A DNA stretch of 64,000 nt from Nocardioides bruguierae (GCF_023656415.1 NZ_JAMOIL010000027.1:1-64000); one strand, 5' to 3'; shown: positions 1 to 10,802, counted from the stretch's first letter. The notes: generated from the sequence alone by a model not told the origin. Translations and numbers: made by a program.

Positions 1-48
1 CGCTGGCCATCCGAGGACGGCATCAACGACTCGATCCGCTCCCACTGA
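1..48 (+). CDS. C-terminal end of an unidentified protein (partial)
   Basis: The window opens inside a reading frame whose last 15 residues are RWPSEDGINDSIRSH, followed by TGA. The rest lies upstream of the window. The fragment is too short to identify. About 200 bases without a convincing gene separate it from the VOC gene on the opposite strand. Confidence 0.4.
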   Translation, partial: RWPSEDGINDSIRSH

Positions 49-251
49 GCGTCATTCAGCACTGCCACACGCGACATGTGTCAACCATCGCCGACCACCA
101 CGCCCGGATTAAGCAGACACGCTCTAGTCGACGACGGCTCCACGGCTGTGTCTCCACGCACGGCGGAGAGCCTCGCTCGGGATGGTGCGAGGTGGCGACC
201 AGGATGCACGCGAGTGATCGTGCGGCGAGCAGGACGCCCCGGAGCACGCCG

Positions 252-608
252 TCAGGCGCGCAGGCAGAAGGGGTGCCCGGCAGGGTCGCGCAGGACCCGG
301 GAGCGCTCCGGCGAGGGCTGGTGGTCCTCCTTGGTGGCGCCGAGTGCGAGGGCATCGCGCTCCGCGCCGTCGAGGTCGTCGACGCGCAGGTCCAGGTGCA
401 CCTGCTGGGACCGGTCGTTCGACGGCCAGGTCGGCGGGCGATAGCCCTCGACCCGGGCCGCGCCCAGGACGAGCCCGGCGGCGCTCACGGCGCAGTAGTC
501 CGGGGTCTCCAGGACGACGGTCCCGTCCAGGAGCCGAGCCCAGAAGGCGGCCAGGGGCGCGGGGTCGGGGCACTCGAGGTTGATGGCGGCGAGCGTCGGG
601 GTGGGCAT
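252..608 (-). CDS. VOC (glyoxalase/bleomycin-resistance fold) family protein
   Basis: This 118-residue protein starts MPTPTLAAINLECPDP. It shows the typical single VOC-domain layout: an opening beta strand with a hydrophobic helix (PLAAFWARLLDG), a central HLDLRVDDLDGA strand, and a closing DPAGHPFCLR segment. VOC proteins are small, usually metal-dependent dimers; many act as lyases, dioxygenases or drug-binding proteins, and this one cannot be assigned a substrate. The ATG at 608 is preferred because family similarity begins there. It lies 34 bases downstream of the aldo/keto reductase frame on the same strand, so the two probably share a transcript controlled by the divergent TetR gene. 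Confidence 0.8.
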   Translation of the reverse strand: MPTPTLAAINLECPDPAPLAAFWARLLDGTVVLETPDYCAVSAAGLVLGAARVEGYRPPTWPSNDRSQQVHLDLRVDDLDGAERDALALGATKEDHQPSPERSRVLRDPAGHPFCLRA

Positions 609-642
609 GAGAGCTCCTGATGTCGGGATGGTCGGCGGTGGG

Positions 643-1690
643 TCAGGCGACGGGAGTCGCCGGGGTCGCCAGGAGGCTGCGGTCGCCGTCGAAGCCGTGG
701 GCGAGCGCGGCTGAGACGTCCTCGTGGGGTGCGCCGAGCGCCGGGGCGCTGACCTCGTCGAGCCGTCGGTACTGGCTCGGCTCGAGGGCCACGTCCAGGG
801 CGGCGAGGTAGCCGTCGAGATGGGCCGTGGTCCGAGGGCCGACGATGGGGCTGATCGAGGTGGCGGCTCGTGCGGCACGCTCGCGCAACCAGGAGAAGGG
901 CGACCTGGACGGCGCCCGTGCCGAGCTCGTCGGCGACGGCCAGGACCTCGTCGAGCACGGCTGCGCGCTGTCCGCTGTCGGCGTCGTGCGCGTGCGCGCC
1001 GAGCCGTCCCTGGTCGCCGCGTCGATACTTGCCGGTGAGCAGGCCGCCGGCCAGCGGGGAGTAGAGCAGGACGCCGAGCCCGTGCGCCTCGGCCATGGGC
1101 AGGACCTCGCGCTCGGCGGAGCGCTGCGCCAGGCTGTACTCGGTCTGGACGGCGGAGACGAGTCCGTGGCCTCCGGCCCGGCCCGCGCGGACGGCGGCGC
1201 CCGCGACCCGCCACGCGGGGAAGTTGGAGAAGCCCCCGTAGCGGGCCTTGCCGGCGCGGACGAGGTCGTCGAGCCCGGCGAGGATCTCCTCGGTCGGGGT
1301 GACGCCGTCGGGGAAGTGCGGCATGAGGACGTCGACGTGGTCCGTCCGCAGTCGTCGCAGGCTGTCCTCCAGGGAGCGGATCATGACCTTGCGACTGTTC
1401 CCCGTCGTGCCCGGCGGCGCGCTGGGGTTCCGCGTCCCCGAGTACTTGGTGATCAGGACGTAGTCGTCCCGCCGGTCACCGAGCAGTCCGCCCAGGACCT
1501 GCTCGGCCTCGCCGTCCTGGTAGAGGTTCGAGGTGTCGAAGGTCGTGCCGCCGGCGGCCACGAAGGACTCGAAGACCTCGCGGGCCGCCTGGACGCCGGC
1601 GGTCCCGGGGGCAGAGCCGAAGGAGGCGGTGCCCAGCACGAGCTCCGAGGTCCTCAGGCCGGTGCCTCGTCCGAAGGTCTGGTAGCGCAT
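643..1690 (-). pseudogene. Aldo/keto reductase, disrupted by a one-base frameshift
   Basis: Aldo/keto reductases are cytoplasmic NAD(P)H-dependent carbonyl reductases with a TIM barrel. The frame starts at the ATG at 1690 (MRYQTFGRGTGLRTSELVLG), with GAGGAG about 12 bases upstream. It shows the FDTSNLYQDGEAEQ active-site segment, the ITKYS lysine region and the FSNFPAWR barrel segment. Similarity then jumps frames near 895: VQVAL continues as LLVARAC in one frame, whereas the expected SWLRERAARAATSISPIVGPRT lies in another, running to a stop at 643. One extra T in the coding strand (an A around 894-898 on the plus strand) explains it. Either the gene is inactivated in its C-terminal third or the sequence contains an indel error. 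It is divergent from the TetR gene. Confidence 0.85.
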
Positions 1691-1727
1691 CTGTGGTGGT
1701 GCTCCTCGGTGTCGGGGACGGTACGGT

Positions 1728-1741
1728 GGTGAACGTACACC
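1728..1741. promoter_or_regulatory. Candidate TetR operator in divergent promoter region
   Basis: The near-palindrome GGTGAACGTACACC (12 of 14 positions symmetric) lies in the 73-base gap between the divergent aldo/keto reductase and TetR genes. A second, wider dyad, TGAAC (1730-1734) with GTTCA (1752-1756), overlaps it. Short gaps with dyads of this kind commonly hold autoregulatory TetR operators. This is inference from position and symmetry only. Confidence 0.45.
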
Positions 1742-1763
1742 CAAAGCGAAGGTTCATTCTTTT

Positions 1764-2300
1764 ATGCCCAAGGTCAGCCAGGCACACCTCGACGCACGAC
1801 GGCAGCAGATCCTGGACGCAGCCCGTGCCTGCTTCACCGCCCGCGGCTTCGGTCGCACCTCGATGACCGACGTCGTCGAGGCCTCCGGCCTCTCGGTGGG
1901 AGCGATCTACCGGTACTTCACGGGCAAGGAGGAGATCGTCGCCGCGATCTGTGAGGGGTCGAGCCAGGTCTTCCCCGACGAGCTGACCACGGAGAGCATC
2001 GCCGGCCTGCTCGAGCAGATCCGCGGGCGGGACGGGGCCCGGGACCACGCCCGGCTCGTCGCGCAGATCTACGCCGAGGCCGCTGTCTCCCCGGCGCTCG
2101 CTGCCGTCGTCGAGGGTCAGCTCGCCGATCTCCGTCGGGACGTGGCGGCGAAGCTGTCGGGGCAGGACCCGGCACGCGCGGCGCGCACCGCCGAGGCCTT
2201 CGTCGCCCTGTGCAACGGCTACAGCCAGCAGCTGGCCGTCCGCGGCGACGTCGAGCCGGCCCCGTACGTGGAGGCGCTCGTCGCACTCGTCGACGGCTGA
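1764..2300 (+). CDS. TetR/AcrR family transcriptional regulator
   Basis: This 178-residue protein has the TetR N-terminal DNA-binding domain at about residues 10-56: [46 protein letters not shown], with the invariant YRYF at the end of the recognition helix. The remainder is a helical ligand-binding domain that cannot be matched to a ligand. TetR proteins repress neighbouring genes until a small molecule binds. The divergent reductase and VOC genes, and the dyad in the shared promoter region, make those two genes the likeliest targets. The ATG at 1764 begins at the expected family N-terminus; the ribosome site is weak (GAAGG about 12 bases upstream). Confidence 0.9.
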   Translation: MPKVSQAHLDARRQQILDAARACFTARGFGRTSMTDVVEASGLSVGAIYRYFTGKEEIVAAICEGSSQVFPDELTTESIAGLLEQIRGRDGARDHARLVAQIYAEAAVSPALAAVVEGQLADLRRDVAAKLSGQDPARAARTAEAFVALCNGYSQQLAVRGDVEPAPYVEALVALVDG

Positions 2301-2380
2301 GGCGGCCCGCTGTCGGTGGCGCGCCCCGGGCTCCACCGAGCAGCGGACGCCGGCCGGGATCGACGTGGTGGGATGGGGTG

Positions 2381-4411
<2,031 letters not shown>

Positions 4412-4441
4412 GCCCCGTTACACAATTGTTGCTGAGAAACC

Positions 4442-4470
4442 TTGACGTTACCTGAGTGCAAGCGCTGTCA
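4442..4470 (+). promoter_or_regulatory. Candidate promoter and LacI-type operator of the aglE operon
   Basis: A TTGACG -35-like hexamer lies at 4442-4447. About 10 bases later comes TGCAAGCGCTGTCA (4457-4470), an imperfect dyad centred on AGCGCT that matches the general shape of LacI/GalR-family operators. The dyad would cover the -10 region, so a bound repressor would block RNA polymerase. The LacI-type gene at 9677 is the obvious candidate regulator. The pairing is inferred. Confidence 0.5.
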
Positions 4471-4539
4471 TGCCTCTTACGCAGAGTCCATCAGGCGGGG
4501 GCAAGGTCGCTCTCGCCGCTGACGAGAGAGGGACCCAGC

Positions 4540-5928
4540 ATGCGTTCGAAGAAGATGCGGCAGGCTTCTGTCGCTGCGCTGGCCGTGGCCGGCCTGGTCC
4601 TGGCCGGTTGCGCGAGCGACGACGGTGACACCAGCGAGACCCAGTCGGCCGGCGGCACCTGGCCCGGCGACGGCAACAGCAACTGCGAGGGCCTCGAGCA
4701 GCTCGCGGACTTCGGTGACCTGACCGGCACGACGGTCGGCGTCTACACCTCGATCCTCTCCCCGGAGCAGGAGCAGCACGAGGCCTCCTACGAGCTCTTC
4801 ACCGAGTGCACCGGCGCCGAGGTCAGCTACGAGGGCTCGGACCAGTTCGAGACCCAGCTGGTCGTGCGCCTCCAGGCCGGCAACGCCCCCGACATCGCCT
4901 ACATCCCGCAGCCCGGTCTCCTGCAGACCGTCGTCGGCTCGGGCCTGGCCGTGGCGGCCCCGCAGACCGTGTCCGACAACGTCGACGAGTGGTTCGGCGA
5001 GGACTGGAAGGGCTACGGCACCGTCGACGGCACCTTCTACGCCGCCCCGCTGGGCGCCAACGTGAAGTCGTTCGTCTGGTACTCCCCGAGCACGTTCGAG
5101 AAGAACGGCTGGGAGATCCCGGAGACCTGGGACGACATGCTCGCCCTCTCCGACGAGATCGCAGCCTCGGGCATGAAGCCGTGGTGCGCGGGCATCGAGT
5201 CCGGCGAGGCCACCGGCTGGCCGGCCACCGACTGGCTGGAGGACGCGATCCTGCGCGACCAGGGCGCCGACTACTACGACCAGTGGGTCAACCACGAGGT
5301 GCCGTTCAACGACGCCGGCGTGGCCGAGTCGCTCGACCGGGTCGGCGACATCCTCAAGAACTCCGACTACGTCAACGGCGGCTTCGGCGGCGTCGACTCC
5401 GTCGCCACCACGTCCTTCCAGGAGGGCGGCCTGCCCATCCTCGACGACAACTGCGCCATGCACCGCCAGGCGTCCTTCTACGGCACCCAGTGGGGCGACG
5501 GCGTGACCGTGGCCGAGGACGGCGACGTGTTCGCCTTCTACCTGCCGACCACCAACGAGGACAACGGCAAGCCCGTCCTCGGCGGCGGCGAGTTCGTGGC
5601 GGCCTTCTCCGACCGCCCGGAGGTCCAGGCCTTCCAGACCTACCTGTCGACCGACGTGTGGGCCAACGAGAAGGCGAAGGCCACCACCACCGGTGGCTGG
5701 GTCTCCGCGAACACCGGTCTCGACGTGGCGAACCTGGTCGGCCCGATCGACCAGCTCTCCGCCGAGACGCTGCAGGACCCCGAGGCGGTCTTCCGCTTCG
5801 ACGGCTCCGACCAGATGCCGAGCGCCGTGGGTGCCGGTTCCTTCTGGAAGCAGATGACGGCGTGGATCACGGGTGAGGACACCCAGACCGCGCTGGACAA
5901 CATCGAGAACAGCTGGCCGGCCTCCTGA
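4540..5928 (+). CDS. aglE: Sugar ABC transporter substrate-binding lipoprotein, AglE-like
   Basis: This 462-residue protein has a lipoprotein signal with lipobox LAGC (Cys24), so it is anchored outside the membrane. The mature protein resembles recalled rhizobial alpha-glucoside-binding AglE in several places: a SDQFETQLVVRLQAGNAPDIAY-type stretch, NVKSFVWYSPSTFEKNGWEIP, PWCAGIESGEATGWPATDW and the late FRFDGSDQMPSAVGAGSFW. The ATG at 4540 follows a purine-rich GAGAGAGGG. Two permease genes follow, but no ATPase gene. The substrate is probably an oligosaccharide or glucoside. AglE similarity suggests alpha-glucosides, while the GH1 gene nearby leaves beta-glucosides open. A LacI-type operator upstream suggests induction by sugar. 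Confidence 0.85.
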   Translation: MRSKKMRQASVAALAVAGLVLAGCASDDGDTSETQSAGGTWPGDGNSNCEGLEQLADFGDLTGTTVGVYTSILSPEQEQHEASYELFTECTGAEVSYEGSDQFETQLVVRLQAGNAPDIAYIPQPGLLQTVVGSGLAVAAPQTVSDNVDEWFGEDWKGYGTVDGTFYAAPLGANVKSFVWYSPSTFEKNGWEIPETWDDMLALSDEIAASGMKPWCAGIESGEATGWPATDWLEDAILRDQGADYYDQWVNHEVPFNDAGVAESLDRVGDILKNSDYVNGGFGGVDSVATTSFQEGGLPILDDNCAMHRQASFYGTQWGDGVTVAEDGDVFAFYLPTTNEDNGKPVLGGGEFVAAFSDRPEVQAFQTYLSTDVWANEKAKATTTGGWVSANTGLDVANLVGPIDQLSAETLQDPEAVFRFDGSDQMPSAVGAGSFWKQMTAWITGEDTQTALDNIENSWPAS

Positions 5929-5954
5929 CGAGCGCCACGGCCTGAGTCGCGTCG

Positions 5955-5986
5955 CCGGGGCGGGTTGGTAGACCCACCCGCCCCGG
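5955..5986 (+). terminator. Intra-operon hairpin between aglE and aglF
   Basis: CCGGGGCGGGT and ACCCGCCCCGG form a perfect 11-bp stem with a 10-base loop in the 138-base gap after the binding-protein gene. No T-run follows. Hairpins here commonly stabilise the upstream message or attenuate transcription, so that binding protein is made in excess over permeases. Confidence 0.7.
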
Positions 5987-6066
5987 CCCGCGCGGCCCGG
6001 GCCCGCTGAAGCACGCCCTGCCGGGCGACACCGGCGGGGGACCGCTCTCGAGAGACGGGTAGGACC

Positions 6067-7065
6067 GTGACCACGTCAGACAAGCTCATCCAGATGGTCA
6101 TCGCCGTCGCGCTGTTCTTCGGCGTGATGGCCGTGATCCTGCTGCTCACGCAGCGACTCCGCTCGCGCAACGGCGAGCGCGTCCAGGCAGCGGCCTTCGT
6201 GCTGCCCGCCCTGCTGCTCATCCTCGTCGGACTGCTCTACCCCGCGGTCCGCACCCTCATCCGCTCGTTCTACGGCGCCGGCCCCTTCGAGGCCCCGTTC
6301 GTCGGGCTGGACAACTACACGCGACTCTTCACCGACCCCACGCAGCTCCAGGTGCTGCGCAACACGCTCTTCTGGGTCATCCTCACGCCGCTGCTCTCCA
6401 CCGGCATCGGCCTGGTCTACGCGATCCTCGTGGACCGCTCCCGCTTCGAGAAGGCAGCCAAGGCGCTGCTCTTCCTGCCCATGGCGATCTCGATGGTCGG
6501 TGCCTCGATCATCTGGAAGTTCGTCTACGCCTACCGCAGCGCGGAGGGTCTCTCCTCCGCCCAGGCGGCCGGGGGCGTCGACCAGATCGGTCTCGCCAAC
6601 CAGCTGCTCACGATGATCGGGCTCGACCCGTACAACTTCATCCTCGACCAGCCCTGGAACACGTTCTTCCTCATCGTCATCCTGGTCTGGATCCAGGCCG
6701 GTTTCGCGATGACGATCCTGTCCGCCTCCATCAAGGCGATCCCCGACGACATCGTCGAGGCCGCCCGGCTGGACGGCGTGGGCGGCTGGAAGATGTTCCG
6801 GCACATCACGATCCCGAGCATCCGCCCGAGCCTCATCGTGGTGCTGACGACGATCACCATCGCCACGCTGAAGGTCTTCGACATCGTGCAGACCGCGACC
6901 GGCGGCAACTTCGGCACGTCGGTGATGGCCTACGAGTTCTACACGCAGAACTTCGTCTCCGGTAACCAGGGCCTGGCCACGGCGATCGCGGTCGTGATCT
7001 TCGTGCTCGTGGTCCCGATCGTCATCTACAACGTCCGCTCGATGCGCAAGCTGGAGGCACGATGA
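6067..7065 (+). CDS. aglF: Sugar ABC transporter permease, MalF/AglF type
   Basis: The 332-residue membrane protein has seven to eight hydrophobic segments, the first at residues 10-27 and a second at about 45-65. The EAA loop that docks the ATPase is seen as EAARLDGVGGWKMFRHITIP, about 80 residues from the C-terminus. It is half of the transmembrane pore of the AglEFG-like importer. The start is GTG at 6067, preceded by GGGTAGG. Its stop overlaps the next permease start by 4 bases (ATGA), indicating translational coupling. Confidence 0.88.
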   Translation: MTTSDKLIQMVIAVALFFGVMAVILLLTQRLRSRNGERVQAAAFVLPALLLILVGLLYPAVRTLIRSFYGAGPFEAPFVGLDNYTRLFTDPTQLQVLRNTLFWVILTPLLSTGIGLVYAILVDRSRFEKAAKALLFLPMAISMVGASIIWKFVYAYRSAEGLSSAQAAGGVDQIGLANQLLTMIGLDPYNFILDQPWNTFFLIVILVWIQAGFAMTILSASIKAIPDDIVEAARLDGVGGWKMFRHITIPSIRPSLIVVLTTITIATLKVFDIVQTATGGNFGTSVMAYEFYTQNFVSGNQGLATAIAVVIFVLVVPIVIYNVRSMRKLEAR

Positions 7066-8036
7066 CCGCCGCAGTGGAGAACCCCGTCGGCACCGAGCCG
7101 ACCCCGCCCGAGGGCGGCAACGGGTCCAAGGGTGGCCGGCCCAAGTCCGCGGCGTCGGCCTTCAAGGAGTCGGCCGGCGGCCGGGTCGGGTCCGCGATCG
7201 CGCTCATCGTCGCGCTCGTCTGGACGGTGCCGACGTTCGGCCTGCTGGTCTCGTCCTTCCGCCCCGAGGCCGAGGTGAAGTCCAACGGCTGGTGGAACTT
7301 CTTCCAGGACCCCCAGTTCACGCTGGACAACTACCGCACGGCGCTGGACTCCAGCGCGGGCGCCGGCACCCTGATGGACAACCTGATCAACTCGGTCGTC
7401 ATCACGGTCCCGGCGGTGCTGATCCCGATCAGCCTCGCCACGCTGGCCGCCTACGCGTTCGCGTGGATGGACTTCAAGGGCCGCGACACCCTGTTCGTGG
7501 CGGTCTTCGCCCTCCAGATCGTGCCCATCCAGGTCACGCTGGTGCCGCTTCTCCAGCTCTACCGGGACATGCCGTTCGGCCTCGTCCCGCTCTCCGGCAA
7601 CGGGGCGCCCGCCGGCGGCCTCTACGCCCTGTGGCTCTCGCACACGATCTTCGCGATGCCGCTGGCGATCTTCCTGCTGCACAACTTCATGCGGGAGATC
7701 CCCGGTGAGCTGATCGAGTCCGCCCGCGTGGACGGCGCCGGTCACGTGCAGATCTTCACCCGCATGATGCTGCCGCTGATGGCCCCGGCCATCGCCGCGT
7801 TCGGCATCTTCCAGTTCCTGTGGGTCTGGAACGACCTGCTCGTCGCCAAGGTCTTCAGCTCGCCACAGGTGCAACCGCTCACGGTCGCCCTGCAGCTGCT
7901 GGTCGGCCAGCGCGGCGAGGACTGGTACCTCCTGGCCTCCGGTGCGTTCATCTCCCTGGTGATCCCGCTGGTCGTCTTCTTCAGCCTCCAGCGCTACTTC
8001 GTCCGCGGTCTGCTCGCGGGCAGCGTCAAGGGCTGA
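7062..8036 (+). CDS. aglG: Sugar ABC transporter permease, MalG/AglG type
   Basis: This 324-residue protein has a soluble, Gly/Pro/Ser-rich N-terminus (about 40 residues) followed by six transmembrane segments. The MalG-type EAA loop reads ESARVDGAGHVQIFTRMMLP. It pairs with the preceding permease to form the pore. No ATP-binding gene follows: the next gene is on the other strand, beyond a strong hairpin. The importer therefore probably borrows a shared ATPase such as the MsiK-type protein at 29756. Confidence 0.88.
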   Translation: MTAAVENPVGTEPTPPEGGNGSKGGRPKSAASAFKESAGGRVGSAIALIVALVWTVPTFGLLVSSFRPEAEVKSNGWWNFFQDPQFTLDNYRTALDSSAGAGTLMDNLINSVVITVPAVLIPISLATLAAYAFAWMDFKGRDTLFVAVFALQIVPIQVTLVPLLQLYRDMPFGLVPLSGNGAPAGGLYALWLSHTIFAMPLAIFLLHNFMREIPGELIESARVDGAGHVQIFTRMMLPLMAPAIAAFGIFQFLWVWNDLLVAKVFSSPQVQPLTVALQLLVGQRGEDWYLLASGAFISLVIPLVVFFSLQRYFVRGLLAGSVKG

Positions 8037-8049
8037 CGCCCAGGAGTGC

Positions 8050-8085
8050 AGGACGCCGGCGTGCGCACCGCGCCGCCGGCGTCCT
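8050..8085. terminator. Bidirectional terminator hairpin between aglG and the GH1 gene
   Basis: AGGACGCCGGCG (8050-8061) pairs perfectly with CGCCGGCGTCCT (8074-8085) around a 12-base loop, between two convergent genes. No long T-run is present, as is usual in high-GC actinobacteria. Confidence 0.75.
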
Positions 8086-8117
8086 CACCGACCCCTTCCC
8101 ACGGGGTCGTCCCCCCA

Positions 8118-9530
8118 TCAGCCACGCGCCTCCCGCGCGACCTCGGCCACCCAGTGGTACGAGGCCTTCGGGGTCCGCGCCTGGTCCGAGGAGTCGATGT
8201 GCACGAGCCCGAAGGTCTTGGTGTACCCCTCGGCCCACTCGAAGTTGTCGAGCAGGGTCCACACCACGTACGCGCGGACGTCCGCGCCGGCGTCCCGCGC
8301 CGCTCGCGTGGCAGCGAGGTGGTCGCGCAGGTAGGCGACCCGGTCCTGGTCGTCGACGACGCCGTCGACCACGTTGTCGGCGACCTTGGCGTCGGCCATG
8401 GCCGCGCCGTTCTCCATCACCAGCACCGGCAGCCCGGTGCGCTCCGCCGTGGTGCGCACGAGCTCCTCGAGGCCGCTCGCGTCGATCTCCCAGCCGATGT
8501 CGGTGATCGGCTCGCGCACGACGAGGTCGAAGGCGGGGGCGCCGGGGTAGGCGCCGCCCTCGGGGTGCGCCGCACCGCCGGCGGCCGGCGTGGGGCGCAC
8601 GGGCGTGTAGTAGTTCAAGCCGACCCAGTCGGCCGAGCCCTTGACGGCCTCCAGGTCCCCGGGGCGCACGAGGTCGGTGTCGCCCAGTTCCGGGGCGACC
8701 GCGAGCAGGCCCTCGTCGTAGGCCCCGTCGACCAGCGGGTCGAGCCAGACGCGGTTGCGCAGCGCGTCGATGGCGTCGGTGACCGCGTCGGCGGCGGGGT
8801 CGCCGACGGTCTCCGGCCAGATCGGGGCCAGGTTGAGCACGACGCCGACGTCGCACGGGCCCGCGGCCCGCAGGCGCTCGGCGGCCAGCGCGTGGCCCAG
8901 CATCAGGTGGTGCGCGGCCCGGTGGGCTGCACCGCCCTCGCGACGCCCGGGCGCGTGGACGCCGGCGGCGTAGCCGAGGTACGCGGCGCACCACGGCTCG
9001 TTCAGGGTGGCCCAGGCGCCCACGCGGTCGCCGAGCCGCTCGGCCACCACCGCGGCGTAGTCGGCGAACGCCTCGGCGGTCTCGCGGACCAGCCAGCCGC
9101 CGGCGTCCTCGAGGGGCTGGGGGAGGTCCCAGTGGTACAGCGTGGCCGTGGGCTTCACGCCCCTCTCCAGGAGGCCGTCGACGAGGCGGTCGTAGTAGTC
9201 CAGCCCGCGCGGCTCCACGGCGCCGGTGCCGGCCGGCACGACGCGCGGCCAGGCGATGGAGAAGCGGTACCACTCCACGCCGAGGCCGGCGACGAGGTCG
9301 GCGTCCTCGCGCCAGCGGTGGTAGCTGTCGCAGGCGGTCTCGCCCGAGGATGCGTCGCGGACGGCGCCGGGGCGCTCGGTGAAGGTGTCCCAGATCGACG
9401 GGCCGCGTCCGTCCTCGGCGACGGCGCCCTCGATCTGGTAGGAGGCGGTGGCGGTGCCCAGCTCCAGGCGGCTGCCGTCGGGCAGGCGGACGGGGAGCGG
9501 ACCGGTGTAGGCAGACGTGCGCATGGTCAC
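8118..9530 (-). CDS. Glycoside hydrolase family 1 (beta-glucosidase type)
   Basis: This cytoplasmic protein of 470 residues has no signal peptide. GH1 hallmarks are ATASYQIEGA near the N-terminus, the acid/base TLNEPW (Glu near residue 175) and the nucleophile VLVMENG (Glu near residue 372). It would hydrolyse beta-glucosides delivered by the adjacent importer, releasing glucose. The start is GTG at 9530; an ATG two codons later (9524) is equally plausible. It lies convergent with the importer and divergent from the LacI gene, the usual layout of a sugar regulon. Exact sugar specificity cannot be read from sequence. Confidence 0.9.
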   Translation of the reverse strand: MTMRTSAYTGPLPVRLPDGSRLELGTATASYQIEGAVAEDGRGPSIWDTFTERPGAVRDASSGETACDSYHRWREDADLVAGLGVEWYRFSIAWPRVVPAGTGAVEPRGLDYYDRLVDGLLERGVKPTATLYHWDLPQPLEDAGGWLVRETAEAFADYAAVVAERLGDRVGAWATLNEPWCAAYLGYAAGVHAPGRREGGAAHRAAHHLMLGHALAAERLRAAGPCDVGVVLNLAPIWPETVGDPAADAVTDAIDALRNRVWLDPLVDGAYDEGLLAVAPELGDTDLVRPGDLEAVKGSADWVGLNYYTPVRPTPAAGGAAHPEGGAYPGAPAFDLVVREPITDIGWEIDASGLEELVRTTAERTGLPVLVMENGAAMADAKVADNVVDGVVDDQDRVAYLRDHLAATRAARDAGADVRAYVVWTLLDNFEWAEGYTKTFGLVHIDSSDQARTPKASYHWVAEVAREARG

Positions 9531-9551
9531 AACCTAGGGCCCGCCGCGCGG

Positions 9552-9570
9552 GTGCGACATGCCTGTCACG
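9552..9570. promoter_or_regulatory. Weak dyad between the GH1 and LacI genes
   Basis: The 146-base divergent gap contains GTGCGACATGCCTGTCACG, an imperfect dyad around TGCC with GACA/TGTC arms. It shares the TGTCA half with the dyad upstream of aglE and could be an autoregulatory LacI site. Spacing differs between the two, so confidence is low. Confidence 0.25.
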
Positions 9571-9676
9571 TGCCAGGGCCGGGAGCATGGTGCCCGCGGT
9601 CCGGGGGGACCCCCGAGGGGCGCGGCCGCCAGGCCCACCACGGCGGCCGTGACCACGACCGCGAGGGGGGTGCCCG

Positions 9677-10696
9677 GTGACGAGCATCGACGACGTCGCC
9701 CGCGAGTGCGGCGTCTCCACCGCCACGGTCTCCCGGGCCCTGCGCGGGCTGCCGCGGGTCTCCGAGGACACCCGCGCCCGGGTGCTCGAGGCGGCCGTCC
9801 GCCTCGGCTACACGCCCTCGCCGCACGCCGTCGGCCTCGCCAGCGGCGGTCGCACGCGCACCGTGGCCGTCGTCGTCCCGTTCGTCACCCGCTGGTACTT
9901 CTCCACCATCCTGCTCGGGGCCGAGCGCGAGCTGCGGCGCCGCGACCACGACCTGGCGCTCTACAACCTCGGCGGCGACCCCGAGGCGCGCGACCGGGTG
10001 CTCGGCACCGAGCTGCTGACCAAGCGGGTCGACGCGATCGTCATCGTCGGCATCGAGCCCACCGCCACCGAGCAGCGTCGGCTCGCCCGCCCCGGCCGCA
10101 CCGTGGTGACCGTCGGCCTGCGGGTGCCGCACTGGCCCAGCGTCAGCATCGACGACGTCGAGGTGGCCGAGAAGGCGATGGCGCACCTCGTCGCCCTCGG
10201 GCACCGACGCATCGCCTACGTCGGCGGGCTCAAGGACGAGGGGCTGGACTTCACCACGCCCCGGCTCCGGCTGCGCGGCTACCGGCAGGCGCTGGCCGCC
10301 GCGGGCCTCCCGCACGACCCGACGCTCGAGGTCGACGGCGGCTTCACCAGCGACGGCGGCATCGAGTCCGGGCACGCCCTGCTCAGCCGGCCGGACCGGC
10401 CGACCGCGGTCTTCGCGGCGTCCGACGAGATGGCGATCGGGGTGCTGCACGCCGCCAAGGAGCGCGGCGTCCGCGTGCCCGAGGACCTCTCGGTGATCGG
10501 CATCGACGACCACGAGATGTCGCGGTTCATGGGGCTGACGACGCTGCGGCAGCCGGTCGTCCAGCAGGGTCAGATCGCCGCTCGCCAGGCCCTGCACCTG
10601 CTCTCCTCGGAGCCGGACGACGAGCACGTGCCCGAGCACGTCACCGTCTCCACGGAGCTGATCGTCCGCGAGACCACCGCCCCGCCGTCGTCCTGA
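9677..10696 (+). CDS. LacI family transcriptional regulator
   Basis: This 339-residue regulator has an N-terminal LacI helix-turn-helix (TSIDDVARECGVSTATVSRALRGLPRVSEDTRARVLEAA, residues 2-42) with the hinge region next. The periplasmic-binding-protein-like effector domain includes VSIDDVEVAEKAMAHLVALGHRRIAYVGG and ends with VIGIDDHEMSRFMGLTTLRQP. It most likely represses the glucoside importer and glycosidase until sugar binds. GTG at 9677 is preferred because a GAGGGGGG ribosome site ends 7 bases upstream and the helix-turn-helix starts immediately. Confidence 0.92.
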   Translation: MTSIDDVARECGVSTATVSRALRGLPRVSEDTRARVLEAAVRLGYTPSPHAVGLASGGRTRTVAVVVPFVTRWYFSTILLGAERELRRRDHDLALYNLGGDPEARDRVLGTELLTKRVDAIVIVGIEPTATEQRRLARPGRTVVTVGLRVPHWPSVSIDDVEVAEKAMAHLVALGHRRIAYVGGLKDEGLDFTTPRLRLRGYRQALAAAGLPHDPTLEVDGGFTSDGGIESGHALLSRPDRPTAVFAASDEMAIGVLHAAKERGVRVPEDLSVIGIDDHEMSRFMGLTTLRQPVVQQGQIAARQALHLLSSEPDDEHVPEHVTVSTELIVRETTAPPSS

Positions 10697-10719
10697 CCCG
10701 GCGGGCCTGACCCGTCGTC

Positions 10720-10788
10720 GCCGATAGTGCGCGACGAAAGGCACCTGTTCCGGCCCCTCGGGCAGCCGTTTCGTCGCGCACTATCGGC
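10720..10788. repeat. 69-bp palindromic intergenic element, copy 1
   Basis: Arm GCCGATAGTGCGCGACGAAA (10720-10739) is perfectly complementary to 10769-10788, with a 29-base centre that folds further. A second copy with the same arms and the same centre length lies at 18461-18529. Both copies sit between convergent genes (here LacI and DUF5937), so the element may act as a bidirectional terminator as well as a dispersed repeat. Confidence 0.9.
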
Positions 10789-10802
10789 GGGCGGGCGTGC
10801 GA

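Noticed and set aside
1..251. Insertion-sequence end at the start of the window
   Set aside because: The 15-residue protein tail and following bases show no recognisable terminal inverted repeat or transposase motif.
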